This document shows, piece after piece, positions 38,701 to 50,169 of a stretch of DNA of 64,000 bases (position 1 is the first letter of the stretch; every line of letters starts with the position of its first letter). The position numbers were made by a program, and so were the translations under genes. The DNA lies in assembly GCA_030386875.1 (NCBI GenBank), contig CM059575.1, positions 16,640,293 to 16,704,292 of the forward strand, given 5' to 3'. The notes beneath the pieces are model-generated. The model was not told the DNA's origin and ran no database searches. It was given only the letters and a program-made list of their open reading frames with translations. The stretch is from Morinoia aosen. Taxonomy: Eukaryota > Arthropoda > Malacostraca > Amphipoda > Talitridae.

Positions 38701-41700
38701 TATTTCCATGTAGTACCACAAATATTTCTCACAAACTCACCGACATATGGAGCTTCGAACAACGCTTTCGTTTTGTTTTTCAAGTCACTACCAAAAGTTG
38801 TACAGTGTCTCAAAATGACTGAACATACCTCTTGATTAAGCACAGCTTCGAGGGGTAACTCAAGTCAAAAATGCTGTTCCTACTTCACTCAATATCTAAG
38901 TATTTAAGGCAAAGATTCAACTAACAACGAAGCTTGACATACATAAATGAGTTATACATGAATAGAAAGGAGTTATATAAACAAGTAATAACTATTTTGT
39001 ATCCATCTTGCTTGGTATCAAGGTCATAAAGGCCATACGCCAGTCCGCGTCTCTCAGGAGTAATTCGACCATCGAATACCAAATGCAGTTGGAAGTCTTA
39101 AGAATGCGCTTTGTTTTCGTTGCAAACAATAAACACTACAAATAATTACAGATACCGCAAAAATGGGGGGCAAAATAATCACATTTCTATCATAATGGAT
39201 AGGTCTTCACCTGCGACAAATTTTTCGCGTCAAAAATTAATCACTTTGCATGTTTGACCTCTCATTACTTTGCGACTACTATCATGGTCACACCTTCAGC
39301 CATACCAGTACGTTAATTTTGCGTGAATTTCACTAGCCAAAATCCAAATCTCTTCAACACCTACCAGAAGTTACACTTCCCGACGTACGAGACAAAATAT
39401 TACAAAATGTTCGAAAATATTACATTCAGATAACCTCGAGCATTCATTCCTTGCTTCTTGGATAATCTGGTAAATAATTACAAGCTTTATCTTCCTTACA
39501 TTACCATGCATTCTTTCATTAATGTACGGTAGTATGTATTCTCCTAACTATCGAATTCTACATTTAAAAGCAATATTTCATCAAAGAGTATACCATTTAA
39601 ATAATTTTCTAAGAATTCCGAAGAAAATTTTTTCGAGGGTTAACAAATCGATTACAAATATCACTTATATTTGACGTCAATTGACTTACCTATTACGATT
39701 ATGGGGACAATTTAGGCCATACCAGTAGGTGAAACTCTGTGAACATCTTTTACATTACAACTTTTACAAGCAGCAGAAGATTTGAGCCTCAAATTGTGAA
39801 CCTCATTCACATATTGCAATTCGACATGGCCAAGCATAAATACTTTCTCGACTTGGGCAAAATTTCATCCCAGAACCAAAATTTTTTTCCCTACCAAAAC
39901 TTGTTGGAAGTAAAATAATGCTACCATAAGGTAAATCGCCTATTTTAAACACATTTGCTCTCTATTAAATTTCCTGTGAAACCACTATAAATCCCTGAAA
40001 TTAATGAATTACGCGTCATGTAAACAAGTTATAAGAATTTCAAGGTGAAATAAGCCACTTAGAAGGTTGACTTGCGAGTCCTAATAAATTTATTTCAACT
40101 CTAACAACACAGTACAACTCTTAAAAGTACGCAAAACCGCCTAGAATGACAAAAAAATCAGGAAAAACTTTGAACTTCGACAATTCATTTAAATATAATG
40201 TTTTGCAATCGAAAACCACACAGCACCAAGTTCATGAAAATGGGCAGCCATATAAAACATTTAAACTCAATAAAGTTCCATTTCAGGCCCCAAATTCAGT
40301 CATTAAAAAAAATTCGCATTCTGGAGACTTCATTACAAGCTGGATCGGTATCCAATTTTTGCGCTAGATTTGTCAATTTTCGGGATTCCTCCCTAAGGTT
40401 TGATGTTTTTTAAAATTTAAACAAAAAGTTGAAGGCCTACAACTTTGAGACACGAGTAACAATCGAAAAATCTCTTCAAGACGCATCTTTCAAGTGATTT
40501 TCAGCTCTCTCGAAGGTGAGGAAGTGGGCTTCAGGGGCGAAGGAAAGGCAAAAATGGCCTGGAAAAGTGAAAATAATGTCTCACGCTCAAACGAAGCCGA
40601 AATTCAACCAGCCCAAAAACTTTTGAATGCACGACGAAAAACCGAGCACAAAGTGTTAAATGAAGTTTTTCGTAGGTCACCCCCATTTTCCAAAAACATG
40701 TTGGGAACGTTTTTTGGGGGTGTTGGGGGTTGTGTTTGGAACTATTTTTTGAGAAAAGTTTTGCTCATGATGAACTGTAAACTTGATAACTTTGAGAAAA
40801 AGGTTAAAACTAGGTCGTATCAAATTTTCAAGTCACCAATCAATCAAACAACGTCAGAACTGGCGTTCGAAAATGACCTTATAAAAAACGCGTTTTTTTA
40901 CTTGAACTTCAAAGTTGCGCACCACTCAAGTTTTCATAGCTGGCACTCTGTAAAACTCGCTGGGTATATTACAAAGCTTTCTGAACGAGACTACAAAGTT
41001 TGAGAGTCACAGGTATTGCCGTCGAACTCAGGACAAAACTCCCGCCTCACCAAAATTGTCCCAAATTTTTTAGGAAAACTTTGACCCGAAGTTGTGTAGA
41101 AACTTGATCGTTTCGAGAGCCGTTGATTTCATGAGGCGTAGAACTTTTGGAAATGTACGAGCTATCAAAGTTTGAAAGTTTAAAAGTGCGTGGTTTTCTC
41201 AAAAAAATTCTCCAAATTTCGTCAAAATTACCCTAAAAATTTTTCGTCAACTTTGAGGGGCAAAGAGGGGTACTTTTTACGAACGGATCGCAAAATGGCA
41301 ACGTTGGCGCATGCTCCATTGTTTCGTCTACCACACGCTGAAATTATAGCCGCCTAGAGGCATTCTATGGGTGTTTGGCAGCAGTTTGAAAATGACCCAT
41401 TTTGGTCGATTTTTGACCTTTGAACCGCCATTAAAGGAAAAGTTCTCGCCCGATCTGAAAGAAAAAAGCTTAGGTTCATGTCCAAAAGGCCTTTTATGTG
41501 CCTGCCAAATTTGAAGGCGCTGCGACGACGCGTTCGAGGGGCTACCCTATTCATGGACGACACGTCGGGGTATACACCATTTCGGTGAACGCCAGCGCGG
41601 CCCCTAGGGTAAGTGGTGTTCATCCTTCTTCGAATCGGTGCGCGTATGGGTCTTAGTTTTTTCACCGGATTTTCGCAAAGGGTCCGCCGGGCGCGCAGAA

Positions 41701-41701
41701 A
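35701..41701. repeat. Array unit U3 (6001 bp)
   Basis: The first third is clearly more diverged from U1/U2 (many substitutions over 35900-37500). From about 38450 onward it is close to U1. CCTAA-like island at 36292-36373, hairpin at 37358-37393. The closing module has an uninterrupted 169-codon frame (40494-41003, GTG start) that I do not regard as a gene. Confidence 0.85.
37358..37393. other. 36-nt hairpin of U3
   Basis: Stem GCCACTCAACGAG against CTCGTTGAGCGGC. The pair at stem position 8 is A-T, where U1 and U2 have T-A. One mismatch at position 4. Loop unchanged. Confidence 0.75.
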
Positions 41702-41723
41702 CCAGCACAGACCGGGGCGGACC
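41515..41723. promoter_or_regulatory. CpG-rich block at the U3/U4 junction
   Basis: Same block, a few substitutions. Role unproven. Confidence 0.4.
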
Positions 41724-43330
41724 ACACACACACACAAACACACACTCCCACACCTCATAACCCCAAACATTCACACTCGTACACACACTCCCACACACAC
41801 ACAGACACACATATACACAAATACATGCCAAGCACACTTTTAAAAATAACCACAATTAGCCAACACAATCAGATACACCATCGTCTCAAGTCACAAATCG
41901 ATAAGTATACAGTACATTTTACTCTAAGCTCTATTTTAACCTTTCAAACATCAAAATGAATTGATTCTCCGACACCATTGCCATTTCAAAACGTAACATG
42001 GCCATTTTTACACTTCAAAAATCATTCCACAGACGGTGATCTCTCAAATTTCAACGCGTATCTAAGAGACATCGGTTACACTCTTTTCTTTCTGGGAATT
42101 TTCTTGGTCTATATCCGAATAACTGAAGATATGCGCTGCAGGAGCACAGCTTTGAGGGGTAACTAACATTTTTCATGAGTAACACAACCTCAACAAATCA
42201 ATCACATCTACTCTTATAAAATGACTACACCAATCACAATTCAACCAATAAGTTCACCAATCACTTCCCAACCAAACCCAAATTAATATAACCAACTCAA
42301 CCCAACCTAAAATAATCTAACCCAACCTAGTCTAATGAAACCTAACATAACCAATTTTATCCCAACCTGACTCTATAACCTCATGTATCCAATTCTTTGG
42401 TTTAATTTTTAACCACTCATGTTGTATTCCATTCAAGTTAGCGTCCATCCCTTGGTTCTCATCAATTTACACAAAGTCATTTAACCTTTCCTACTCACAA
42501 TTATATAGCTTCACCTCAAACAAAACTTAAAATTACATAATTCCCTTATATGAAGCGCGACTGAAACTTTCTTCACAATATTATATACAGAATCCTGGGA
42601 GAATGATATTTTAATATTAAATCACGAATTCACCTAAGGTCAAAAATGCTTACAAGACTATAAATATGTTCCTTCATTCTACCAGAATACATTACATGTT
42701 ACATATAACTCATTTATATTACATGAGCCTAATTCCAAATTCTAATTATACATGCGGTTCAAAAATATATGAAATTCTACCAAAGCTATTTCAAATTACG
42801 CTAAAGCCTGACGTAGGGAAATTAGGCTTCCCATAACCCCCAAAAATTGCCACCTCAGACATCAAAATACATTACTCACCTGCATCAGCGAGAAATAACC
42901 TTACGTTATTAAAATTAATTTCAAACCTTCAAGAGAAAACAACAAATATCCGCCAACTTCGTGTCACATCCAATTACTATCAATACTTTTTCAAACTAAC
43001 CACAAGAACCAAATGTATTCTTGTTCTCACGAATAAATCACGTGAATGAGCTGTACATTACCATACATCAGATAGCGTCGCAGTTATTCATGCAGAGCCA
43101 TTAAATAATCCAATCCTTCTCCAAACTATAACAAACAACCATAAATCCTCAATAAAATATAAATCATCACCAAAATAAACCAACATCGCAATACCACATC
43201 AAAACGAAAGCTAATTCTCGTTTCATACAACAACATCGACACCTGTTCATCTTCATTGGGTTCATAATGATGGAACGCGCCGTCGCGCGGTCAAATTCAA
43301 GGGTTGAGAAAATTGAATCTAACTTCTCGA

Positions 43331-43366
43331 GCCGCTCAACGAGTGCTACGCACCTCGTTGAGCGGC
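43331..43366. other. 36-nt hairpin of U4
   Basis: Stem GCCGCTCAACGAG pairs perfectly over 13 bp with CTCGTTGAGCGGC. Loop identical to the other units. Confidence 0.78.
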
Positions 43367-45432
43367 ATAATTGCAGCTCTGATATTAGTCATACTCGAAA
43401 GGCACTGCATTCACCTTCGAATCACTTTGAAACTCTGAAAAATGTCATTTCTGTCTCATTTTTACCCATTTCCAGTGTAGAGACCCCCTACACTTTACTA
43501 ACGGCCTTAAAGGTATCAGTGTCTATTGTTATGAAAGTATGATCTCCAGCGATTTTCGTCTTCCTTGCGATTTTGCATTGGAAATAGCATTTTAATATCC
43601 CTCAACTTTTGTCGAACTCTTCCTACATTTTCCACATGCTTGGTCATTGCACAAGTCGAAATGTCCGAAATTGCCTCAAAAATAGTTCACAACACGTTCC
43701 ACTGACGAAATAACGGACAAAACATCTAACTAAACTCATTTCCCTATATATCTAACAATCATGAATAAACATAATTCATTCACCAACATTGACACCCTGC
43801 TTTTTATTCCGCTTCATATGAGCCCAAAATGAATTCTCTAGCTCATTTAAAAGTACCCTTAATCGTAAATTGAAACATGCATAGAAATTTCGAAAATTAC
43901 TCAGTCACCCTAAAATATCGATAGGTCAGTTCTCAAAATGTCAGCATAAACAGACATACATATGTACATTCTATCAAAATTCCGAACATCTACCTGCAAT
44001 GCACAAAAAAATGATATGCCTAATTCAAACTACACTCCATTGATAACCGCGTTCACCAATGCATCATCATTTACAATGAAAGCAAACCCATTACCTATCA
44101 ATATAACTCAATATCCCTTTCTCCACACGGAAAAAATTGCTATCGCCTCCCTACATCACGCCGCACGCTTCGTGCAAACTGCTACCATGATCTAAGTGAA
44201 ATAAGTGATTTCTCGAACATCCAAATTCAATTTTCTTTCCAAGAAGAGACATTGTGTATCTCAAAATAACTGAAAACATGCACTGCTCCAGGAAGAGCTT
44301 TGAGGGGTAACTCAAGTAAGAAATCCTTTTATGCATTTACTCAATATTTACATCTTTAAAGCAAACATTGAAGCAAATACGAAGCTTGACATACATCAAG
44401 TGAGTTCTCATTAAAGATTCATTCAAATTTCGGCATCGAAATAAGTGAAATGAGCCATTTCTATAATTTCAATATATGAATTCATGTTCGTGATTTCAAC
44501 CCGTAAATGTTCAATTTACCTCCCGAAAAACATAAAATCGATCCTTCCATCATATTCAATACCTAGACTGGTTTAACACCGCCCAAACAGCTTATCACCA
44601 TTATCAACGTTAGAATGCGAGTTGTATCACGTCATTAACTTCTTCCAAAACAGGTCTTTCATGATTCATGAACTGATAAATTCCCTTCCCTTACCACAAA
44701 TTTTCCTCGGTAAATCACCTACATGTAGAACCCTTTACAAAGTCTGCATTATTTAGTTAAAGTCAGTACAACAATTTCCAGCGTACACCCCAAAATTACC
44801 GAACATATACCGAACCAAAGCAAAGGTTTGATGGGTAACTCAAGTAAAAAAATGCTGCTTTTACGTCACTCAATATCTAAGTATATGAGGCAAACATTAA
44901 AGTAACAACGAAGCTTGACATACATAAATGAGTTATACATTAATAGTAACGACTTATATCAACAAATAATAACTATTAAGTATCCATCTTGCTTGGTATC
45001 CATACCATCAGGGCCACGGCAGTCCGCGTCTTTGAGGAGTAATTGGACCATCGAATAAACCTTTGAGAAAGTAATAAACCTACGAAATGTATAATTTCTC
45101 TTTGTATTACGAAATTTGGCGAGTTCTCATCTTTTGAAATTTGCGTATCATGTTCATTTCCATTAGACAATGTTAAAAACTTCTTTTCAAGTTTCGTTTC
45201 ATTAAAGAAACGTGACACTTTCCACTTTTAAAAACTTATGTAATGTTTTTGTATCTATTTCATGAAAACCTCATGTAACACGTCACCGTCCGAAATGACT
45301 GCAGTGTCACAGAAGCATGTTATTCTCTTACCAATGACATATAATCAACAAGTATCCCATTTAAATAATTTTCTATTAATTAGAAAGACAATTTTTTTAG
45401 GGTTAACAAATCCATTCAAAATATCAGTTATA

Positions 45433-45598
45433 CAGGGTGTTTCAAAAATACACGGCATAATTTCAGGTATGTATTTCCCACATGTAGACAATCAAAATAG
45501 TTCATTACAACATATGTCCGGAAATGCTTCATTTCCGAGTTATGGCCTTCACAACATTGAAATTCACCGGAACGTTTTTCTTTCCGCAGGTCGTTGCC
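45433..45598 (+). repeat. Left terminal inverted repeat, 166 bp
   Basis: Matches the right repeat at 165 of 166 positions; the difference is CAGGTATG here against CAGGCATG in the right copy read inward. Confidence 0.92.
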
Positions 45599-45687
45599 GT
45601 CAAAGGACACATTAAGAGGGCACTCTGACAGATCATTCCTAGGCGAAGGTTAAATTCAGTGTTGTGTTTGGCGTTCGACTGTGTGTC

Positions 45688-46755
45688 ATGTACACAAATC
45701 AGGAGCTGGCAGAGATGCACTTGATCTACGGTAAGGCAGACGGCAATGCTGCGCTGGCTCGTCGTTTGTACCAGGAGAGGTACCCACAGCGACAATGTCC
45801 AGATCGGAAGACATTTGTAAGTCTCCATCAGCGTCTGTGCGAGTATGGAAAATTTGACTCTCCTGGATTGGGAAGGGGACGACCAAGATCTACAACTCCA
45901 GAAGAACAGGAGGAGATTCTGGAGATTGTGAACAGAACTCCTTCTGTCAGCACACGAAGGTTAGCGTTGCAAGTGAATGTTCCCCATACGACTGTCTGGA
46001 GACTGCTGAAAGAGTATCAATTGTATCCTTACCATTTGCAACGTGTACAGGCGCTGTCACCAGCAGATTACCCTGCACGAGTTAGGTACTGTCAGTGGTT
46101 CTTGCAGCAATGTGCTGCAAATCCGAACTTTCCTGCCTTAGTATTATTTACAGATGAAGCACAGTTCACACGAGATGGCATAACAAATCTCCACAATCAG
46201 CATGTATGGGCGTATGAAAACCCAAATGCAACTGTTGTATCTCATCACCAGGTGCGGTTCTCCCTCAACATGTGGGCCGGTATCATTGGTGATCGGTTAG
46301 TTGGACCCCATGTACTTGTAAACAGACTTACGGGGCAGGCGTACACAAACTTCCTGGAAAACATCATACCTGATGTTTATGACGACACTCCACTGATCGA
46401 TCGTCAGCACGCTCACTTCTTGCATGACGGCGCTCCTGCACACTTCAGTCGTACGGCTCGCCGGTACTTGGATCGAAGATTTCCTGATCGATGGATAGGT
46501 AGAGGTGGCCCAATTGCTTGGCCTCCACGCTCACCTGATCTGAACCCTCTCGATTTCTACTTGTGGGGCCATTTAAAATCATTGGTTTATTCGTCTCCGG
46601 TGCCTGATTTGGAATCCCTTCGGAATCGAATTGTGGCACGCTCTGAGGACATACGCAACATTCCTGGAGTGTGGGATCGTGTTCGCAGGTCAATGAGACA
46701 TCGATGTGAGGTCTGTATTCAAGCAGGAGGTGGTCATTTTGAACATCTTCTGTAA
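45688..46755 (+). CDS. Tc1/mariner-superfamily transposase with DUF4817-like N-terminus, 355 aa
   Basis: It should cut and paste the surrounding element by binding its inverted repeats and cleaving at TA sites in the nucleus. Residues 1-55 resemble the DUF4817 helix-turn-helix (YTNQELAEMHLIYG). Residues 75-115 look like a second helix-turn-helix ending TTVWRLLKEYQLYPY. The catalytic triad is D156 (LFTDEAQF), D247 (HDGAPAHF) and D284 (PRSPDLNPLDFYLWG), with 36 residues between the last two. The sequence GRGGPIAWPPRSPD is typical of this insect lineage. The start is ATG 45688; an in-frame GTG 24 bases upstream extends the frame but is not expected as a eukaryotic start. There are no stops, frameshifts or introns, so the gene seems intact. 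A promoter is probably in the left inverted repeat, not identified. Confidence 0.9.
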   Translation: MYTNQELAEMHLIYGKADGNAALARRLYQERYPQRQCPDRKTFVSLHQRLCEYGKFDSPGLGRGRPRSTTPEEQEEILEIVNRTPSVSTRRLALQVNVPHTTVWRLLKEYQLYPYHLQRVQALSPADYPARVRYCQWFLQQCAANPNFPALVLFTDEAQFTRDGITNLHNQHVWAYENPNATVVSHHQVRFSLNMWAGIIGDRLVGPHVLVNRLTGQAYTNFLENIIPDVYDDTPLIDRQHAHFLHDGAPAHFSRTARRYLDRRFPDRWIGRGGPIAWPPRSPDLNPLDFYLWGHLKSLVYSSPVPDLESLRNRIVARSEDIRNIPGVWDRVRRSMRHRCEVCIQAGGGHFEHLL

Positions 46756-46756
46756 T

Positions 46757-46922
46757 GGCAACGACCTGCGGAAAGAAAAACGTTCCGGTGAATTTCAATG
46801 TTGTGAAGGCCATAACTCGGAAATGAAGCATTTCCGGACATATGTTGTAATGAACTATTTTGATTGTCTACATGTGGGAAATACATGCCTGAAATTATGC
46901 CGTGTATTTTTGAAACACCCTG
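46757..46922 (-). repeat. Right terminal inverted repeat, 166 bp
   Basis: Begins one base after the transposase stop codon (TAA, 46753-46755) and ends at CACCCTG before the TA duplication. Confidence 0.92.
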
Positions 46923-48770
46923 TATATGAGGTCCTTTACTTACTTATTACGATGATGCGGACACTTCAACATTAGTTGTAACATCTTTGTAGTTGTAACA
47001 TCTTTCACATTACAACTTCTACAAGCAGCAGAAGATTTGAGCCTCAAATTCTGAACCTCAATGAGGTAATGCAAATGGAAATCGAGATGCGTCAAAATTT
47101 TCGGGACTTGGAGAAAAATTGATCGTAGATCCGAAATTTTTTTTCCATACCATGACATGTTGGAACTGAAATAATCCTGCCATAAGGTAAATCGCCTATT
47201 TTAAACACATTTGTTCTCTATAAAATTTCCTGTGAAACGAATATGAACACTCTAAATTCATGAATTTCGCGTCATGTAAAAAATTTATAAGAATTTCAAG
47301 GTGAAATAAGCCACTTAGAAAGTTGACTCGCGAGTCCTAATAATTTTATTTCAACTCTAAGAACACAGTTCAACTCTTAAAAGTACGCAAAACCACCTAG
47401 AATGACAAAAAAATCAGGAAAAACTTTCAACTTGAACAATTCATTTAAATATAATGTTTTGCAATCGAAAACATCACAGCATAAAGTTCATGAAAATGGG
47501 CATCTATATAAAACCTTTCAACTCAATAAAGTTCCATTTCAGGCCCCAAATTCAGTCATTAAAAAAAATTCGCATTTTGGAGACTTCATTACAAGCTGGA
47601 TCGGTATCCAATTTTTGCGCTAGATTTGTCAATTTTCGGGATTCCTCCCTAAGGTTTGATGTTTTTTCAAATTTAAACAAAAAGTTGAAGGCCTACAACT
47701 TTGAGACACGAGTAACAATCGAAAGATCTCCTCAAGACGCATCTTTCAAGTGATTTTCAGCTCCCTCGAAGGTGAGGAAGTGGGCTTCAGGGGCGAAGGA
47801 AAGGCAAAAATGGCCTGGAAAAGTGAAAATAATGTCTCACGCTCAAACGAAGCCGAAATTCAACCAGCCAAAAAACTTTTGAATGCACGACAAAAAACCG
47901 AGCAGAAAATGTTAAATGAAGTTTTTCGTAGGTCACCCCCATTTTCCAGAAACAGCTTTGGAACGTTTTTTGGGGGTGTTGGGGGTTGTGTTTGGAACCA
48001 TTTTTTGAGAAAAGTTTCGCTCATGATGAACTGTAAACTTGATAACTTTGAGAAAAAGGTTAAAACTAGGTCGTATCAAATTTTCAAGTCACCAATCAAT
48101 CAAACAACGTCACAACTGGCGTTCGAAAATGACCTTATAAAAGACGCGTTTTTTTACTTGAACTTCAAAGTTGCGCACCACTCAAGTTTTCATAGCTGGC
48201 ACTCTGTAAAACTCGCTGGGTATATTACAAAGCTTTCTGAACGAGACTACAAAGTTTGAGAGTCACAGGTATTGCCGTCGAACTCAGGACAAAACTCCCG
48301 CCTCACCAAAATTGTCCCAAATTTTTTAGGAAAACTTTGACCCGAAGTTGTGTGGAAACTTGATCGTTTCGAGAGCCGTTGATTTCATGAGGCGTAGAAC
48401 TTTTGGAAATGTACGAGCTATCAAAGTTTGAAAGTTTAAAAGTGCGTGGTTTTCTCAAAAAAATTCTCCAAATTTCGTCAAAATTACCCTAAAATTTTTT
48501 CGTCAACTTTGAGGGGCAAAGAGGGATACTTTTTACGAAGGGATCGCAAAATGGCAACGTTGGCGCATGCTCCATTCTTTCGTCTACCACACGCTGAAAT
48601 TATAGCCGCCTAGAGCAATTCTATGGGTGTTTGGCAGCAGTTTGAAAATGACCCATTTTGGTCGATTTTTGACCTTTGAACCGCCATTAAAGGAAAAGTT
48701 CTCGCCCGATCTGAAAGAAAAAAGCTTAGGTTCATGTCCAAAAGGCCTTTTATGTGCCTGCCAAATTTGA

Positions 48771-48980
48771 AGGCGCTGCGACGACGCGTTCGAGGGGCTA
48801 CCCTATTCATGGACGACACGTCGGGGTATACACCATTTCGGTGAACGCCAGCGCGGCCCCTAGGGTAAGTGGTGTTCATCCTTCTTCGAATTGGTGCGCG
48901 TATGGGTCTTGGTTTTTTCACCGGATTATCGCAACGGGTCCGCCGGGCGCGCAGAAACCAGCATAGACCGGGGGCGGACA
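48771..48980. promoter_or_regulatory. CpG-rich block at the U4/U5 junction
   Basis: Same block with one extra G in GACCGGGGGCGG. It is followed by the diverged partial unit U5. Role unproven. Confidence 0.4.
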
Positions 48981-49940
48981 ACACACACACCCACACACAC
49001 ACACACACCTCAATACCCAGACGCTCACACTCTACACACACTCCCACACACACAGACACACATATACACATACACATGTAGAGCACACTTAAAAAAATAA
49101 CCACAATTGGCCAACACAATCAGATACACCATCGTCTCAAATCACACAACGATATGTGCAATGTCTTTCAATTCAAATTCAATGTTGAACTTTCAAACAC
49201 CAACATCAATTCATTTTTCGACACCATTAACAAATACCAAGCATAAAATTGACCTGACAACATATTTACAGGTCAAAAATCATTTCACACACCTATTTTT
49301 ATCAATAACACATCCTCAACAAACCTCATAAAATGGAAACTTCTCCTACGAATTGACTACACCACTCACAATCCAACGAATTAGTTTACCAATCACTCCC
49401 CCAACTAACTCACACGAAAATAACAAACTCAACCCAACCTGAACTAATCTAACCCAACCTAGTCTAATCTAACCTAAGATAACCTATTTTACTATCACCT
49501 GACTTCATAACCTAATGTACCCTATTTTCTGGTTTAATTTTTGAACACTCTTATTTTACTCCATTTAACTTACCATCCATCCCTTCTTTCTCATCAATTC
49601 ATCCTAAGTAATTTCACCTATCCTACACAAAATGCAATACCTTCACCGAAATCAAAACTTCCAATTACCTAAATCCTTAATATGAAGCGCGACTGCAAGT
49701 GTCTTATCAATATTCTTAACAGAGTCGTGAGAGAATGAAATTTGAATATCAAATCCCGAATTAACCTAAGGTCGAACATGTTAAAAACCCTATCAATATG
49801 ATCGTTCATTCGCCCACAATTCATTAAATGTTACCTTCTACCAAGTTCAATAGCATGAGCCTCATTCAAAATTTTAATCCTACATGCGTTTTACAAATAA
49901 ATGACATTCTTTCAAAGCTATTTCAAATTCCCCCAAAGCT
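48958..49940. repeat. Partial, diverged array unit U5
   Basis: Follows the U4 closing module with the same start motif and (CA)n tract, then the CCTAA-like island at 49425-49484 and sequence alignable to about the first 980 bp of a unit. Divergence is higher than between U1 and U2. Homology ends at the GC-rich segment beginning near 49940. Confidence 0.7.
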
Positions 49941-50166
49941 ACAGGCAACTCGCACGTCGCGCCGCACCTCCCGGCGCACTGAAGTGGCTCAGCCGTCACG
50001 TTATCACTACCGTCACGCTGTCAGCTGTCACGTTGTCATACCGAAGAAACGACCTTCCATCGCACACGCGAACGAGTTGACTCCCTCCTCTCGGCAGCTA
50101 ACGCACGACGTCTTCGACAGCATGTCTGAAATCATCAATACCACTATATTATACAGAAACGAATAA
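49940..50166 (+). other. GC- and CpG-rich segment of unknown origin
   Basis: A sudden GC-rich stretch in G-poor DNA at the end of U5. The + frame from 49828 to 50166 stays open through it, with KKRPSIAHANELTPSSRQL and MSEIINTTILYRNE near the end. Base use differs sharply from its neighbours. It may be an exon or element fragment carried in by a transposon. I recognise no family. Confidence 0.4.
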
Positions 50167-50169
50167 TAA

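Larger units (their letters stand above)
45433..46922 (+). mobile_element. Complete Tc1/mariner-superfamily transposon, 1490 bp
   Basis: The element begins CAGGGTGTTTCAAAAATA and ends with the inverse, flanked by TA. Removing it plus one TA leaves a 17-base site (CAGTTATAT...) that aligns with the uninterrupted site in U1 (about 27806) and U2, so target and duplication are directly visible. Terminal inverted repeats are 166 bp and differ at one position. One intact transposase gene fills the interior. It appears recent and potentially autonomous. Confidence 0.92.
41702..48957. repeat. Array unit U4 (7256 bp including a 1490-bp transposon)
   Basis: Without the transposon and its TA duplication the unit is 5764 bp. 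It begins like U1, shares the U3-type hairpin (43331-43366), and has a diverged stretch at about 44560-45360. The transposon at 45433-46922 sits in the CAGTTATAT target that is uninterrupted in U1 and U2. CCTAA-like island at 42270-42352. Confidence 0.85.

Noticed and set aside
40494-41003. 169-codon open frame in U3 (and 47750-48259 in U4)
   Set aside because: It is broken in U1 by an extra G and in U2 by a TAA. U3-U4 differences are mostly amino-acid-changing, it begins with GTG, and the start overlaps an acceptor-like TTTTCAG. No sign of protein selection.
23872-49940. CRISPR-like array
   Set aside because: Units are about 5.9 kb and the DNA is eukaryotic. There are no short direct repeats with spacers and no cas genes.
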